The notes under the pieces: model-generated
Told to the model about the DNA's origin: nothing
What the model saw: only the letters and a program-made list of their open reading frames with translations
Database searches by the model: none
Shown: piece by piece, positions 17,643-26,295 of the stretch
Position numbering within the stretch: the first letter of the stretch is position 1
How the letters are laid out: every line of letters starts with the position of its first letter
Assembly (NCBI GenBank): GCA_021732215.1
Contig: JAKFVL010000021.1
Coordinates: 15,001 to 79,000 of the forward strand
From: Hyphomicrobiales bacterium
GTDB lineage: Bacteria > Pseudomonadota > Alphaproteobacteria > Rhizobiales > Xanthobacteraceae
DNA: 64,000 nucleotides
Direction: 5' to 3'
Program-made: the position numbers and the translations under genes

Positions 17643-18278
17643 TCACCCGCGCAGCGCCAGCCCCGTTGCCGCTTCGAGCTCGGGAATCGCCTGCGATGAG
17701 CTCAGCACCTTGATGGTGGTCATACCCATCTCGCGGGCCGGCTTGAGGTTGACGCCGAGGTCGTCGAGATACACGCATCGCTTGGGATCGACGCCGAGCG
17801 CCTCCACCATCATTTGATAAATCCGCGGATCGGGTTTTCTCAGTCCAATCCTGGCCGACTCGATGATGTGATCGAACAGCGTCATCACCTCCGCGATGTA
17901 GAGCGATCGTCCGCCTTTGCTGCCGATGGCATTGGCGGGAAGATTGTTGGTGATGCAGCCGGTCTTGAAGCTCGCCTTCACCCGCCGCAGCGCCTCGATC
18001 ATCTCGGGACGCAGATCGCCGGACAGAAGCTGGATGACGTCCTTGCCCCGCACCTCGGCGCCGAGCGCGCGCGATTCCTCAGCGAACAGCCGGTCGAAAG
18101 TTTCGATGTCCACCTCGGCCCGTTCGAATTTGGCCCAGGCGTTTTCCAGATGATTGGCGGTGTTGGTGCGCCGGATAATGTCCGCAGGCAGTCCGCGCTC
18201 GGTTTCAAAACGGGCGAAGGCCTCGAACGGCGATGAAGTGATGACTCCGCCGAAATCCCATATCACTGCTTCAATCAT
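17643..18278 (-). CDS. HAD-superfamily hydrolase (subfamily IA, sEH-N-like)
   Basis: A 211-residue phosphatase-type HAD protein. Motif I is VIWDFGGVIT (nucleophile Asp8; the second acid position is Gly, as in the soluble-epoxide-hydrolase N-terminal group), motif II is in CITNNLP, motif III the lysine of GLRKPDPRIYQ and motif IV VYLDDLGVNL. The helical cap (about 18-80) contains ERGLPADIIRR. Substrate unknown. It ends 43 bp from the convergent secreted-protein gene. Confidence 0.9.
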   Translation of the reverse strand: MIEAVIWDFGGVITSSPFEAFARFETERGLPADIIRRTNTANHLENAWAKFERAEVDIETFDRLFAEESRALGAEVRGKDVIQLLSGDLRPEMIEALRRVKASFKTGCITNNLPANAIGSKGGRSLYIAEVMTLFDHIIESARIGLRKPDPRIYQMMVEALGVDPKRCVYLDDLGVNLKPAREMGMTTIKVLSSSQAIPELEAATGLALRG

Positions 18279-18470
18279 CGCGGCCCTGCTGCGTCTCGCC
18301 TGCGTGAACGACGGCTAACACGATGTCCGGAGCGGGGCCAGTCCGGATCGTTTGCCGGGGAGCCCGCCGCCGCCCGTTCAGATTTTTTGCCGTGGTGTGA
18401 TCCAGTTCACAAACGAGGTTCGGTCTCCGGACTAGGTTCGCATGCAATCTCTCAACGCAAGGAGGTTCGC

Positions 18471-18707
18471 ATGCCGCATCTTCCCGTCGATCGGAGGCTC
18501 GAGGACCGGGCCAATCATCGCAGATGGGTCCTAACGGCTTTCGGCCTTTACTGCATCGCACTGATCGCCATAGCGGCGATCTCCTTTGCCACCCGTTCAG
18601 CCGCCGATGTGAACGTGGCAAGCGGCACCCGGATCGATGGCCCAACGCAGAAACTGAGGCCTTTGTCGCATTCTTCGTCGGTCACTCTCTCCTCCGCGAA
18701 ACGGTAG
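18471..18707 (+). CDS. Small single-pass membrane protein, 78 aa
   Basis: Unrecognised. A charged N-terminus (MPHLPVDRRLEDRANHRRW) precedes one hydrophobic helix (about 20-42, VLTAFGLYCIALIAIAAISF) and a polar tail. A near-perfect AAGGAGG ribosome site lies 6 nt upstream of the ATG, which supports it as a real gene despite its size. The next gene on the same strand begins 35 bp later. Confidence 0.65.
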   Translation: MPHLPVDRRLEDRANHRRWVLTAFGLYCIALIAIAAISFATRSAADVNVASGTRIDGPTQKLRPLSHSSSVTLSSAKR

Positions 18708-18742
18708 TGCAGACGTTCTTCCGAAACATCATCGAACAATGG

Positions 18743-19111
18743 ATGGCACAAATGTTGACAGCAAAGACAAAGGCATTCTGCTCTGCCGCATTGTTTCTAG
18801 GCGCCCTTTGTTGCACGGCCAGCGCTTCCGGCGGCAAGGTTCGGACAGACGCTGAGACAACAGTTCAGTTCTGCTGGGCGTCAGGCAAATTCGACGGCAC
18901 GATCTATTTCGCCGAAGCTGTGAATCGTGAAGACCGCAGCGGCAGCTTCGCCACGCTGCTTGAGATCTCCGGGATCGATCACCATCCCATCAATTGCAGC
19001 GTACTGGACGAGAAGGCGTATCGGCGGGCGCGGTCCGAACTGATGGACGCCTGGTCCGCGGCCGAGTTCGAGGTGATCAACACCACCTTTATGTCAGATC
19101 TGGACTATTGA
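18743..19111 (+). CDS. Secreted hypothetical protein, about 122 aa
   Basis: A signal peptide ends at ASA (ALFLGALCCTASA), then a compact domain with VQFCWASGKFDGTIYFAEA, FATLLEISGIDHHPINCSVL and a C-terminal helix LMDAWSAAEFEVI. The two remaining cysteines could form a disulfide. Family not recognised. ATGs at 18743 and 18752 are both possible; no clear ribosome site is seen. It follows the 78-residue membrane-protein gene and may be co-transcribed with it. Confidence 0.65.
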   Translation: MAQMLTAKTKAFCSAALFLGALCCTASASGGKVRTDAETTVQFCWASGKFDGTIYFAEAVNREDRSGSFATLLEISGIDHHPINCSVLDEKAYRRARSELMDAWSAAEFEVINTTFMSDLDY

Positions 19112-19199
19112 TCGGTAACGGGCAGCGACGAACTCGTTTCGAGGTCGCCGCTATCCGGGTTCGTTCCAATGCCGGCAGAGTCCGGCCCTTGCTGCAAGG

Positions 19200-20927
19200 C
19201 TACAGCTTCAATGCACGCTTGAGGCTGTCGAGCTGTGCGGCAATCTCGCCGGGCTTCGTCACCGGGAACGAGCAGAACGTTTTCGTGCAGGCGAAGGCCG
19301 CCGGTCCATCCGGGAAATCCGGATAATCCACATCCGGGTTCGCGAGCGGGCCTTCTTGCTTGTCCCACCACTCCGCGCGTTTGTGTTGCAGCGGATGGGA
19401 CAGGGCCGCACGATAGAGCTCGGCCGACCGCGGATCGTTCTTGGCGCCGACGATGGTGACGTGAACCGGTTCGTTGCGCAGTTCGTCTTCGGCGGTCAGC
19501 ACGTCCGGCAGGAATGCGAGCGCGTCCAGAATGGCCGGTGACGTCAGATAGCCCATGCCGGCTTCGGCGATCTCGCGGTAGCGTTGCTCGCCGGTGTAGG
19601 ACGACAGCAGGTTGAACATCCGCACCGTCGTGACGTTATCCTCGCGCTGCTTGATCGGCTTGGAGAGATTCTTGGCATCGGGAGACGCCGCGACGACAAA
19701 GCCGCCGGTGGTCTGATCGATGAAGGTCTTTGCGATGAAATCCGCTGTCGCGGTCGCCTGCGTCAGCCACTCGCGGCCGCCCGTCGAGCGATGCAGCGCG
19801 AGCAGCGCCTTGGCCATCTCGACGTTGTCGGCAAGGTAAGGCCCGCCCTTGTCCTGCTCGGCGTGGCGGAAGCCGCCGCCCGGAAGCGAACGGTTGGCGA
19901 TCGCCCAGCGTGCCGCCTTGATCGCCAGGTCGCGCGCTTCGGTAACGCCGGTCGCATCGTAGTAGGCGAGCACCGCCGAGATTGCCTGAGCCGTTTCCCG
20001 CGCATATTGCCGTTTATCGACGCCGGGCGAGCCTTCGTCGAGGCCCATCGAGGAATAGAAACCGCCATCGGGTGCGGCCATCGTGTTCTTCAGGAAGCCG
20101 TAGATGCGATCGGCTGCCTGCCGATACGCCGGATCTTGGAACATGACCGAGGCGCGGGAATAGGCGGAGAGGGCAGCCTCCTGCACAAACATCGGAAATT
20201 CCCGGACCGGCGCCGACCAGTCCGCGCGCAGATTAACCTGGCCGACGGCGCCGGTGCTTCTGTCGACCATCGACAGCATGCCCTTCAGCGTCTTCTGGAT
20301 GCGTGCGGCCTGTTCCTTGTCGCCGAGTCTTGCGCGATGCAGCGCCCAGTTCAGCGTGTTGTTGTCGACCAGCTTGCTGCGGCCCCAGCCGCCATTCTCC
20401 TTGTCGTACACGCTGTCGATGAATTTGACGATCTCGCCGCGCTGCGCATCGCTGAGGCCGGTGGCGAGAGTGCGCGGGCGCTCGGCGGGCGGTTCGGCAT
20501 AGGCGATCGGCGTGGGGTCCTTGACCGTACCCTCAAGGATCGGAATGAAGAACTGCGGCGAGTAAAAGCCGCGGAGCTTCACGATCTCCTTGCCGTCCGG
20601 TCCGAAGATGATGGTCGCGGGCCAGCCGAAATTCTCATAGCGCTGCGAGATGTCCGGGCGGCTGTCCTGATCGACGTGGACGGGGATATAGTTGTCCTTG
20701 AGCGCCTTGCGGACATCGCCGTTCGACCATGTTTCGCGGTTCATGACGAAGCACCACTTGCACCACCACGACTGCAGCGACATCACGACGAATTTCTTCT
20801 CGCGTGCGGCGCGCTCGAAGGTCGCGTCGCTCCATTCGCTCCAGAAGCCGTCCTTGTTGTCCAGCGGGGCGGCATGCGCAACGCCTGCGAACAGCAAGGA
20901 CAGGATGACGATTGCAGCCCGGATCAT
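19200..20927 (-). CDS. Exported thioredoxin-fold / six-hairpin protein (YyaL/DUF255-like)
   Basis: A 575-residue protein with a signal peptide (LLFAGVAHA). Residues about 25-140 are a DsbH/DUF255-type thioredoxin fold with the redox motif SWWCKWCFVMNRETW and a VDQDSRPDISQRY loop. Residues about 180-540 form alpha/alpha-toroid (six-hairpin glycosidase-like) repeats, e.g. GGWGRSKLVDNN, GGFYSSMGLDEGSPGVDKRQ and GGFRHAEQDKGGPYLADNVE. The C-terminus has a second cysteine pair (ACTKTFCSFP). Most relatives (YyaL, spermatogenesis-associated 20) are cytosolic, so the export signal is a variation. Start at MIRAAIVI. Confidence 0.85.
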   Translation of the reverse strand: MIRAAIVILSLLFAGVAHAAPLDNKDGFWSEWSDATFERAAREKKFVVMSLQSWWCKWCFVMNRETWSNGDVRKALKDNYIPVHVDQDSRPDISQRYENFGWPATIIFGPDGKEIVKLRGFYSPQFFIPILEGTVKDPTPIAYAEPPAERPRTLATGLSDAQRGEIVKFIDSVYDKENGGWGRSKLVDNNTLNWALHRARLGDKEQAARIQKTLKGMLSMVDRSTGAVGQVNLRADWSAPVREFPMFVQEAALSAYSRASVMFQDPAYRQAADRIYGFLKNTMAAPDGGFYSSMGLDEGSPGVDKRQYARETAQAISAVLAYYDATGVTEARDLAIKAARWAIANRSLPGGGFRHAEQDKGGPYLADNVEMAKALLALHRSTGGREWLTQATATADFIAKTFIDQTTGGFVVAASPDAKNLSKPIKQREDNVTTVRMFNLLSSYTGEQRYREIAEAGMGYLTSPAILDALAFLPDVLTAEDELRNEPVHVTIVGAKNDPRSAELYRAALSHPLQHKRAEWWDKQEGPLANPDVDYPDFPDGPAAFACTKTFCSFPVTKPGEIAAQLDSLKRALKL

Positions 20928-21098
20928 GGTCTTTTCCTCGTTCTTCGAATTGCCGGCACAATGCCAGATCGTCCGTTGGACGGTGGTCACAGGCTGGTGA
21001 GAGCGGCCGAATCCGCAAGTATGAGAATCAAGGAAACGTGACCGTTTGCAACGTAACGGCTTGCCGAACGCGCGCAACGCGCAATGCTTTTCGATGGG

Positions 21099-21965
21099 TT
21101 AACGGTTTGCCCGTTCACTCATACGCGCGGCATCCTTGATCCGCGCCGTCCGGATATCGGTCGCTTCCCACACCATGCGTTTGGTGCGTTCGCGCCCGAG
21201 CAGTTCGATCGGGTCTCTGTTGTCGATGTGCCCGAACTGGCCCTTGTAGACGCTGTAGCCGCACAGTTCCTGAAGCCGTCTTGGAAAGCGCTGCACGGTC
21301 TCATGCGGTATCCCGAGCTGAAGGTTCTCCTGCTGCCGCATCCAGCCCCAGCAATAGGCGCAGGAAAACGCAAAGCGGCGCTCATTGCTGACGTTTGCCC
21401 CGCCGCCATGCCATAGTGCGCTGTCGAACAGCATGACGCTTCCTGCCGGCATCGTCGCTGTCACCGCATCGTAGTGCTTGCCGTATTCGGGAGAATGATC
21501 GAGTTTGTGACTGGCTGGAACGATGCGCGTCGCACCGTTGTCGTCGCGAAAATCCGACAGCGCCCAGATCGCATTGATCGTGATCGGGATATGCGGACGC
21601 GGCAGCGGAATAAGCTGGGTGTCCTCATGGATGGGCTGTGCGTCCTGGCCGGGTCCGAGCACGAGCGAGCAGAACGAGGAGAGCAGACATTCCCTGTCGA
21701 GAACCGCTTCCACGATCGGCAGCACGTTATCGTGCAGCGGCACTTCCCAGAAGATATCGTCGTAAGTCAGGAGATTGTTGACGCGCAGCGTCTTGAAGCC
21801 TTCGAATGATGTCTTCGCGGTTTGAAGGCTGTGATCGCGTTCGATGCGAAGCACCGCGTCCTTCAGCGCCTCGACCAGTTCGCTGCTCGCGGCGCGTTCG
21901 ATGATCGTGTGTCCATCGTCGCGAATGCGCGTCGCATGGGCCATGATCTCGGCTTCAGCAAGCAT
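21099..21965 (-). CDS. Phytanoyl-CoA dioxygenase family protein
   Basis: A 288-residue Fe(II)/2-oxoglutarate-dependent dioxygenase. The metal facial triad is visible as His113 and Asp115 (PIHEDTQL) and His186 (LWHGGGAN), with Arg196/197 (NERRFAF) to bind 2-oxoglutarate; NAIWALSDFRDDNGATRIVP is the conserved jelly-roll strand. Probably hydroxylates a small carbon compound; substrate unknown. The gene stands alone, 130 bp downstream of the DUF2147 gene on the same strand but with its own leader. Confidence 0.9.
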   Translation of the reverse strand: MLAEAEIMAHATRIRDDGHTIIERAASSELVEALKDAVLRIERDHSLQTAKTSFEGFKTLRVNNLLTYDDIFWEVPLHDNVLPIVEAVLDRECLLSSFCSLVLGPGQDAQPIHEDTQLIPLPRPHIPITINAIWALSDFRDDNGATRIVPASHKLDHSPEYGKHYDAVTATMPAGSVMLFDSALWHGGGANVSNERRFAFSCAYCWGWMRQQENLQLGIPHETVQRFPRRLQELCGYSVYKGQFGHIDNRDPIELLGRERTKRMVWEATDIRTARIKDAARMSERANR

Positions 21966-22119
21966 GGGGCGTCTCCCGGGTTTCGTTGTTGCGCCTTGTC
22001 CGGCGCTTCCAGGGACGAGAGACTAGATACGCGCCTGCTCGCTGTCATCCGCAGAATGGCCACGGAACGAGCTAGGCGCCAAGGTAGAGGCGTCCAAAGG
22101 ACGGGCCACAAGGCGTGCG

Positions 22120-22572
22120 CTAGCGCGATCGAGTCCAGGTTTCGCCGCCGCAGAATGCGCCGACGCAACCCTCGACCTTCAGTGAGTTCGGACCGGTCAC
22201 CGATACGTTGCTGCTATAGGTCTTGCCGTCGTCGGCATTGTAAATTCGCCCGGACCATCTGTTCTCACCCGACGGCTTCATGCCGGTGAACAGACCGATG
22301 CCGATGATCCGGCGCTGGGCCAGCCGCGGATCCTGGTTTTTGTCATCGACCTGTAACTTGCCGGTTGCCGGATCGATCGGCTCTCGCAGCCATATGACGA
22401 CCCCGCACACACCGGATCCGCAGCGCGATACGCGCACCTTTGCATCGCCCTTTTCGGTGAGCCAGATTCCCGAAGGGTTCAGCGCCTGCGCATAGGCAGC
22501 GTGCTGTGCGGCAAAAAGAAAAATGAAAGCAATGACATAAAAAATTTTCTGGACATTCGGCGTCCTCTGCAA
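22120..22572 (-). CDS. DUF2147 secreted protein
   Basis: Small exported beta-rich protein: signal peptide (VIAFIFLFAAQHAAYA), then the DUF2147 core PSGIWLTEKGDAKVRVSRCG, GVVIWLREPIDPATGK, GLFTGMKPSGENRWSGRIYN and VEGCVGAFCGGETWTR. Cysteine pairs suggest disulfides. No ATG lies at the signal peptide; a TTG at 22572 gives a normal N-terminus (MQRTPNVQK), whereas the ATG at 22644 would add 24 residues before it. DUF2147 proteins have no defined biochemical role. Confidence 0.8.
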   Translation of the reverse strand: MQRTPNVQKIFYVIAFIFLFAAQHAAYAQALNPSGIWLTEKGDAKVRVSRCGSGVCGVVIWLREPIDPATGKLQVDDKNQDPRLAQRRIIGIGLFTGMKPSGENRWSGRIYNADDGKTYSSNVSVTGPNSLKVEGCVGAFCGGETWTRSR

Positions 22573-22704
22573 CCAGGCCGTTCTAGCAACAAATCGCTGG
22601 CAAGCAATGTGCGCCGAACGTGCTTGTTTCAAGCCATAGGCCATGAGTTGACGGTGCAGATATGTAGAATATTTGGCGGCGGTGGCTTGGCCGATGAAAT
22701 TGCG

Positions 22705-24072
22705 TCAATCGCCCCAGGATGTGGCTCGAACGACAGCGGCGCTGAGCAATCCGAACACCACCATCGACGCAGCGACGAGTGCAAACAGCGTCCACAGTTC
22801 CGCGCCGCTGGAAGCAAGCCACCAGCCGCCGACAAGGACCATCAGCAGCCGGGCGGTCCCCGCGATCACCGGGCCTCCAACCTTTGCTGCACCCTGCGAC
22901 GCGAAATAGAGACATACGCCGAAACCGAAGAAGCCGTAAGCCGGTCCGGCCCACGCGAAGTAGGATCGCGCGGCGGTGCGGACGGACTCATTCTGCGTGA
23001 ACAGTCCGATCCACAGATCCGGTGCGATCCAGACTGTGAGGCCGACCAGCCCGACCAGCAATCCGGCGAGGCCGCCGGCAGTCCACGCCGCGCGTCTTGC
23101 ACGGGTCACAAGGCCCGCGCCGATGGCCATGCCGACCACCGGAATTGACGCCACGCCGAGCGCGAAGGAGATCGGCACCAGCAGAAATTCCAGGCGCGCG
23201 CCGATGCCGTACCCGGCCAGTGCCTCTGGTCCGAAACTCGCGACGATCCTGGTGAAGATCAGGATCGCCAGCACCGATTGCAGCGGCGCCAGACACGAAA
23301 TCGCGCCAACCTTCAGGATGTCGAAGAACATGTCGCGCTGAAACGTGAATGCCGAAACCCGCAACGTCAGGCGGCTGCGGCCGCTCAGGATATACCAGGC
23401 GAGAAACAGCGCCCCGAGCGTGAAGGCTATCAGTTGTCCTGCCGCGACGCCTTGCATGCCGAAGCGCGGGATAGGCCCGACGCCAAGGCCGAGCACGCCG
23501 CCGGCGATGGCCTGGATCAACGCGACGGTGAGGACCACGCCGGACGAGCGCATCATGTCGCCGGTCCCGCGCAGCACCGAAGCCAGCGTATTCACCAGCC
23601 AGATCGATGCCGCACCGGAAAACAGAATCTGCGAATAAAGCAACGCTTCGTCGAGAACGCGGCCGCGTCCGCCGAGCAGTGCGTACAAATGCTTGCCGAA
23701 AATCAGCATGATTGCGGTGAACAAAAGTCCGCCGCCAAGCCCGATGATGGCGGCATGAAGCGCCAGCATCGCGGCACGATCCGGATTGCCTGCGCCAAGC
23801 GAACGGCTGATCGCGGATGATACGCCGCCGCCCATCGCGCCCGCGGACATCATCTGCGTCAGCATCACGAACGGGAAGACGAGCGCGATGGCGGCCAGTT
23901 GCTCGGTGCCGAGCCGGCCGATGTAGGAGGTCTCGGCGATCGCCACGAGTGTTGCGCCGATCGATGCGACCGCGTTCGGCGCCGCCAGCCGGATCAGTGT
24001 CGGCAGGATCGGCGCTGTCACCAATGGACTTGCGGGGACGGCCATCGTTGGCGGTTTCATTTGGATCGTCAT
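22705..24072 (-). CDS. MATE family multidrug/toxin exporter
   Basis: A 455-residue inner-membrane antiporter exporting cationic compounds against H+ or Na+. Twelve hydrophobic segments can be traced from LIRLAAPNAVASIGATLVAI to LLMVLVGGWWLASSGAELW, in two MatE repeats of about 200 residues. AETSYIGRLGTEQLAAIALV is the typical first loop. Substrate unknown. It is not in an operon; the GNAT gene upstream is on the same strand but 78 bp away. Confidence 0.92.
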   Translation of the reverse strand: MTIQMKPPTMAVPASPLVTAPILPTLIRLAAPNAVASIGATLVAIAETSYIGRLGTEQLAAIALVFPFVMLTQMMSAGAMGGGVSSAISRSLGAGNPDRAAMLALHAAIIGLGGGLLFTAIMLIFGKHLYALLGGRGRVLDEALLYSQILFSGAASIWLVNTLASVLRGTGDMMRSSGVVLTVALIQAIAGGVLGLGVGPIPRFGMQGVAAGQLIAFTLGALFLAWYILSGRSRLTLRVSAFTFQRDMFFDILKVGAISCLAPLQSVLAILIFTRIVASFGPEALAGYGIGARLEFLLVPISFALGVASIPVVGMAIGAGLVTRARRAAWTAGGLAGLLVGLVGLTVWIAPDLWIGLFTQNESVRTAARSYFAWAGPAYGFFGFGVCLYFASQGAAKVGGPVIAGTARLLMVLVGGWWLASSGAELWTLFALVAASMVVFGLLSAAVVRATSWGD

Positions 24073-24150
24073 GCCCCGACCATCTTTTTTGAATGATGAT
24101 CGTAATTTAATGTAAGCTGGCGGGGAAATCCATGCGGCGTTCCTGCATGG

Positions 24151-24672
24151 TCACCATGGCAGGCCGCATAGGTCGATGGTCCCGGTGCGCGGGCGCATCG
24201 CCATATCGAATATCATCGGCTTCATGACATCGAATTTCACTTGTTGGCCGTTTTGCTCGACGATCAGGACGCCGCCGAACGGCTGCCATTTGCGCGCGGC
24301 GTAAAACGACATCTTCTCGTCGTCACAGACCAGAAGCACGAAATCGATCGCTTCATGGTGCCGGATCGTCTGGATCGCCGCATCGAGCGCGACGCTGGCA
24401 TATCCCTTGCGGCGATGATCCGGATGGGTCGTGACGCCGCCTACGCCGGCGAGGCGCGCCTTGCGGCCATTCCAGAGTCCGTCGCGGAAATAAAGGCCAA
24501 CGTGGGAAATGATCTGGCGGTTTTCGTTCTCGATCAGCACGCGCAGATCGGGATTAGCCCAATCGACATCGCCGGACCGCGCGAGCACTTCCGGCGTCCA
24601 GACCAGATCGAACAGCGGCTTGACCTTCGCCCACGACGCGCTGCCGTTCAGAATGTCGATCTCGATGCTCAT
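24151..24672 (-). CDS. GNAT family N-acetyltransferase
   Basis: A 173-residue acetyl-CoA-dependent acetyltransferase. The acetyl-CoA pyrophosphate loop is HPDHRRKGYASVAL in motif A, preceded by the beta-4 strand KARLAGVGGVTT; VCDDEKMSFYAARKWQPFGG is motif B. The C-terminal PRTGTIDLCGLPW resembles the tail of aminoglycoside 2'-N-acetyltransferases, so an amine of a sugar-like substrate is possible, without proof. Its upstream flank carries two related hairpins (24683-24737 and 24783-24858). Confidence 0.85.
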   Translation of the reverse strand: MSIEIDILNGSASWAKVKPLFDLVWTPEVLARSGDVDWANPDLRVLIENENRQIISHVGLYFRDGLWNGRKARLAGVGGVTTHPDHRRKGYASVALDAAIQTIRHHEAIDFVLLVCDDEKMSFYAARKWQPFGGVLIVEQNGQQVKFDVMKPMIFDMAMRPRTGTIDLCGLPW

Positions 24673-24682
24673 TTCCTAGTCC

Positions 24683-24737
24683 GATTCTGACATTCGCACC
24701 CCATTCTCGGCGCAGTCCGTTGGCGGATGTTAGGATC
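24683..24737. repeat. Stem-loop element, CATTCGC/GCGAATG family, degenerate copy
   Basis: Arms GATTCTGACATTCGC and GCGGATGTTAGGATC pair over 15 positions with three G:U-type pairs, around a 25-nt loop. Same design as the elements at 24783-24858 and 44931-44976. Confidence 0.6.
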
Positions 24738-24738
24738 G

Positions 24739-24774
24739 AAGGACCACTAGCAACTAAGGGACCACTAGCAACTA
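24739..24774. repeat. Tandem 18-bp duplication
   Basis: Two adjacent copies of an 18-bp unit, each ending GGACCACTAGCAACTA (24741-24756 and 24759-24774), differing at one base. It lies between two stem-loop elements upstream of the MFS gene. Confidence 0.85.
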
Positions 24775-24782
24775 TATGTTTT

Positions 24783-24858
24783 GAGTGGAGCTTCGCATTT
24801 GACATTCGCCTGCGCGCAGCTCGGCAACTGGTTTGCGAATGTCAAATGCGCTCCACTC
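24783..24858. repeat. Stem-loop element, CATTCGC/GCGAATG family, long copy
   Basis: Inverted arms of 27 and 24 nt: GAGTGGAGC, a 3-nt bulge, GCATTTGACATTCGC on the left and GCGAATGTCAAATGC-GCTCCACTC on the right, around a 25-nt loop. The pairing is perfect except for the bulge. Located about 100 bp before the MFS start. Confidence 0.85.
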
Positions 24859-24960
24859 GACCGACCCCTGCGCCGCTTGCATCTCTCATCCGATCTCCGA
24901 TGGTAGTCAATTTCGGATTCTGCTGTACAAAGAGAATACGGTTCTCCGGGAGACGGTTTG

Positions 24961-26214
24961 GTGAAGGCAAAAGTCGATGCGGCCGATCTTGGATCGGTTC
25001 AGCGCTGGTCGATCCTCGTCGGCGCCGCGGTGATGCTCAGCCTTGCGATGGGCATGCGTCAGAGTTTTGGCCTGTTTCAGCCCTCGATCATCCGTGATAT
25101 CGGCATCACCACCGCGGACTTCTCGCTCGCGACCGCGCTCCAGAACGTGGTGTGGGGCATCACGCAGCCGGTTGTTGGCGCTCTGGCCGACCGCTATGGC
25201 GCGCGCTGGGTGATGGTGACCGGCGTGCTGGTCTATGCTGCGGGCCTTGTCACCATGGTTTTTGCGACCTCGGCGCTCACGTTTACGCTCGGTGCGGGGC
25301 TTTGCATCGGTCTGGCGTTGTCGTGCACGGCCTCGAGCATGACCATGACGGTGACCTCGCGCACGGTCTCGATGGCCAAGCGCAGCGTCGCGATGGGCGC
25401 GATCTCGGCCGCCGGCTCGCTCGGCCTCGTACTGGCATCGCCGCTGGCGCAGACGCTGATTTCGACCGCAGGCTGGCAAATGGCGCTGGTCGGTTTTCTC
25501 GGACTGGCCGCCGTGATGCTGCCGGCCGCGTTCTGCGCCGGCAAGGCCGACGACATCGCGATCAACAAGGCTGACGACACCGATCTGTCGCTCCGCGAAG
25601 TCATTGCATCCGCGCTCGGGCATTCCGGTTTCGTTGTCATGGCGCTGGCGTTCTTCGTTTGCGGGTTGCAACTGGTCTTCATCACCACGCATCTGCCGAA
25701 CTACCTCGCGATCTGCGGGCTCGATGCATCGCTCGGCGCCACGGCGCTGGCGACCATCGGGCTGTTCAACGTGATCGGCTCCTATGCTTTCGGTTGGCTG
25801 GGTGGGCGTTATCCCAAGCAGATCCTGCTGGGCGGCATCTACGTGCTGCGCTCATTGGCGCTGGCGACGTATTTCTATTTTCCGGCGACGCCGGCATCGA
25901 CGATCGTATTTGCAGCCGTACTCGGCACGCTGTGGCTCGGCGTGGTGCCGCTGGTGAACGGCCTCGTCGCCCAGTTGTTCGGCCTGCGCTACATGGCGAC
26001 GCTGACCGGGATAGCATTCCTCAGCCATCAGACCGGATCTTTCCTCGGCGCGTGGGGCGGTGGCCTGATCTACGATCGGCTGGGCAGCTATGACCGCGCC
26101 TGGCAGGCGGCGGTTTTGATCGGCCTGATCGCCGGCACCTGCCAGATGCTGATGAACGTCCGCCCGCCCAGGGCGCGCGATGCTGTGCCGGTGGCCTTGC
26201 CTAAAGCGGCGTAA
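24961..26214 (+). CDS. MFS transporter (monocarboxylate/oxalate-formate-porter-like)
   Basis: A 417-residue major-facilitator permease with twelve predicted helices. GMRQSFGLFQPSIIRDIG in the first loop and GALADRYGARWVM (the loop 2-3 motif GxxADRxGxR) are diagnostic; LGGRYPKQILLGG repeats the motif in the second half. The start is GTG 24961, 8 nt after GGGAGA; a TTG one codon earlier is the alternative. The subfamily resembles carboxylate porters in rhizobia, substrate unknown. Stem-loop repeats fill the upstream 280 bp. Confidence 0.9.
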   Translation: MKAKVDAADLGSVQRWSILVGAAVMLSLAMGMRQSFGLFQPSIIRDIGITTADFSLATALQNVVWGITQPVVGALADRYGARWVMVTGVLVYAAGLVTMVFATSALTFTLGAGLCIGLALSCTASSMTMTVTSRTVSMAKRSVAMGAISAAGSLGLVLASPLAQTLISTAGWQMALVGFLGLAAVMLPAAFCAGKADDIAINKADDTDLSLREVIASALGHSGFVVMALAFFVCGLQLVFITTHLPNYLAICGLDASLGATALATIGLFNVIGSYAFGWLGGRYPKQILLGGIYVLRSLALATYFYFPATPASTIVFAAVLGTLWLGVVPLVNGLVAQLFGLRYMATLTGIAFLSHQTGSFLGAWGGGLIYDRLGSYDRAWQAAVLIGLIAGTCQMLMNVRPPRARDAVPVALPKAA

Positions 26215-26295
26215 CGCACATTTGGCCGCGAGCGGCTGATTGCTGCTTTGCAGGTAGAATGGTAGGGTTCCCGCATATTGGGCGGGGGCGTTATT

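Noticed and set aside
19584-21041. 485-codon plus-strand frame opposite the thioredoxin-fold protein
   Set aside because: Antisense to a gene with a clear signal peptide and domains; no ribosome site or family motif.
22481-22556. ATG-started hydrophobic frame overlapping the DUF2147 signal peptide in another frame, suggesting a frameshift
   Set aside because: It stops after about 25 codons; the DUF2147 frame itself has a good signal peptide with a TTG start, so no frameshift is needed.
24720-25097. Open frame over the stem-loop elements before the MFS gene
   Set aside because: It is made of the repeats themselves and runs into the MFS gene in another frame.
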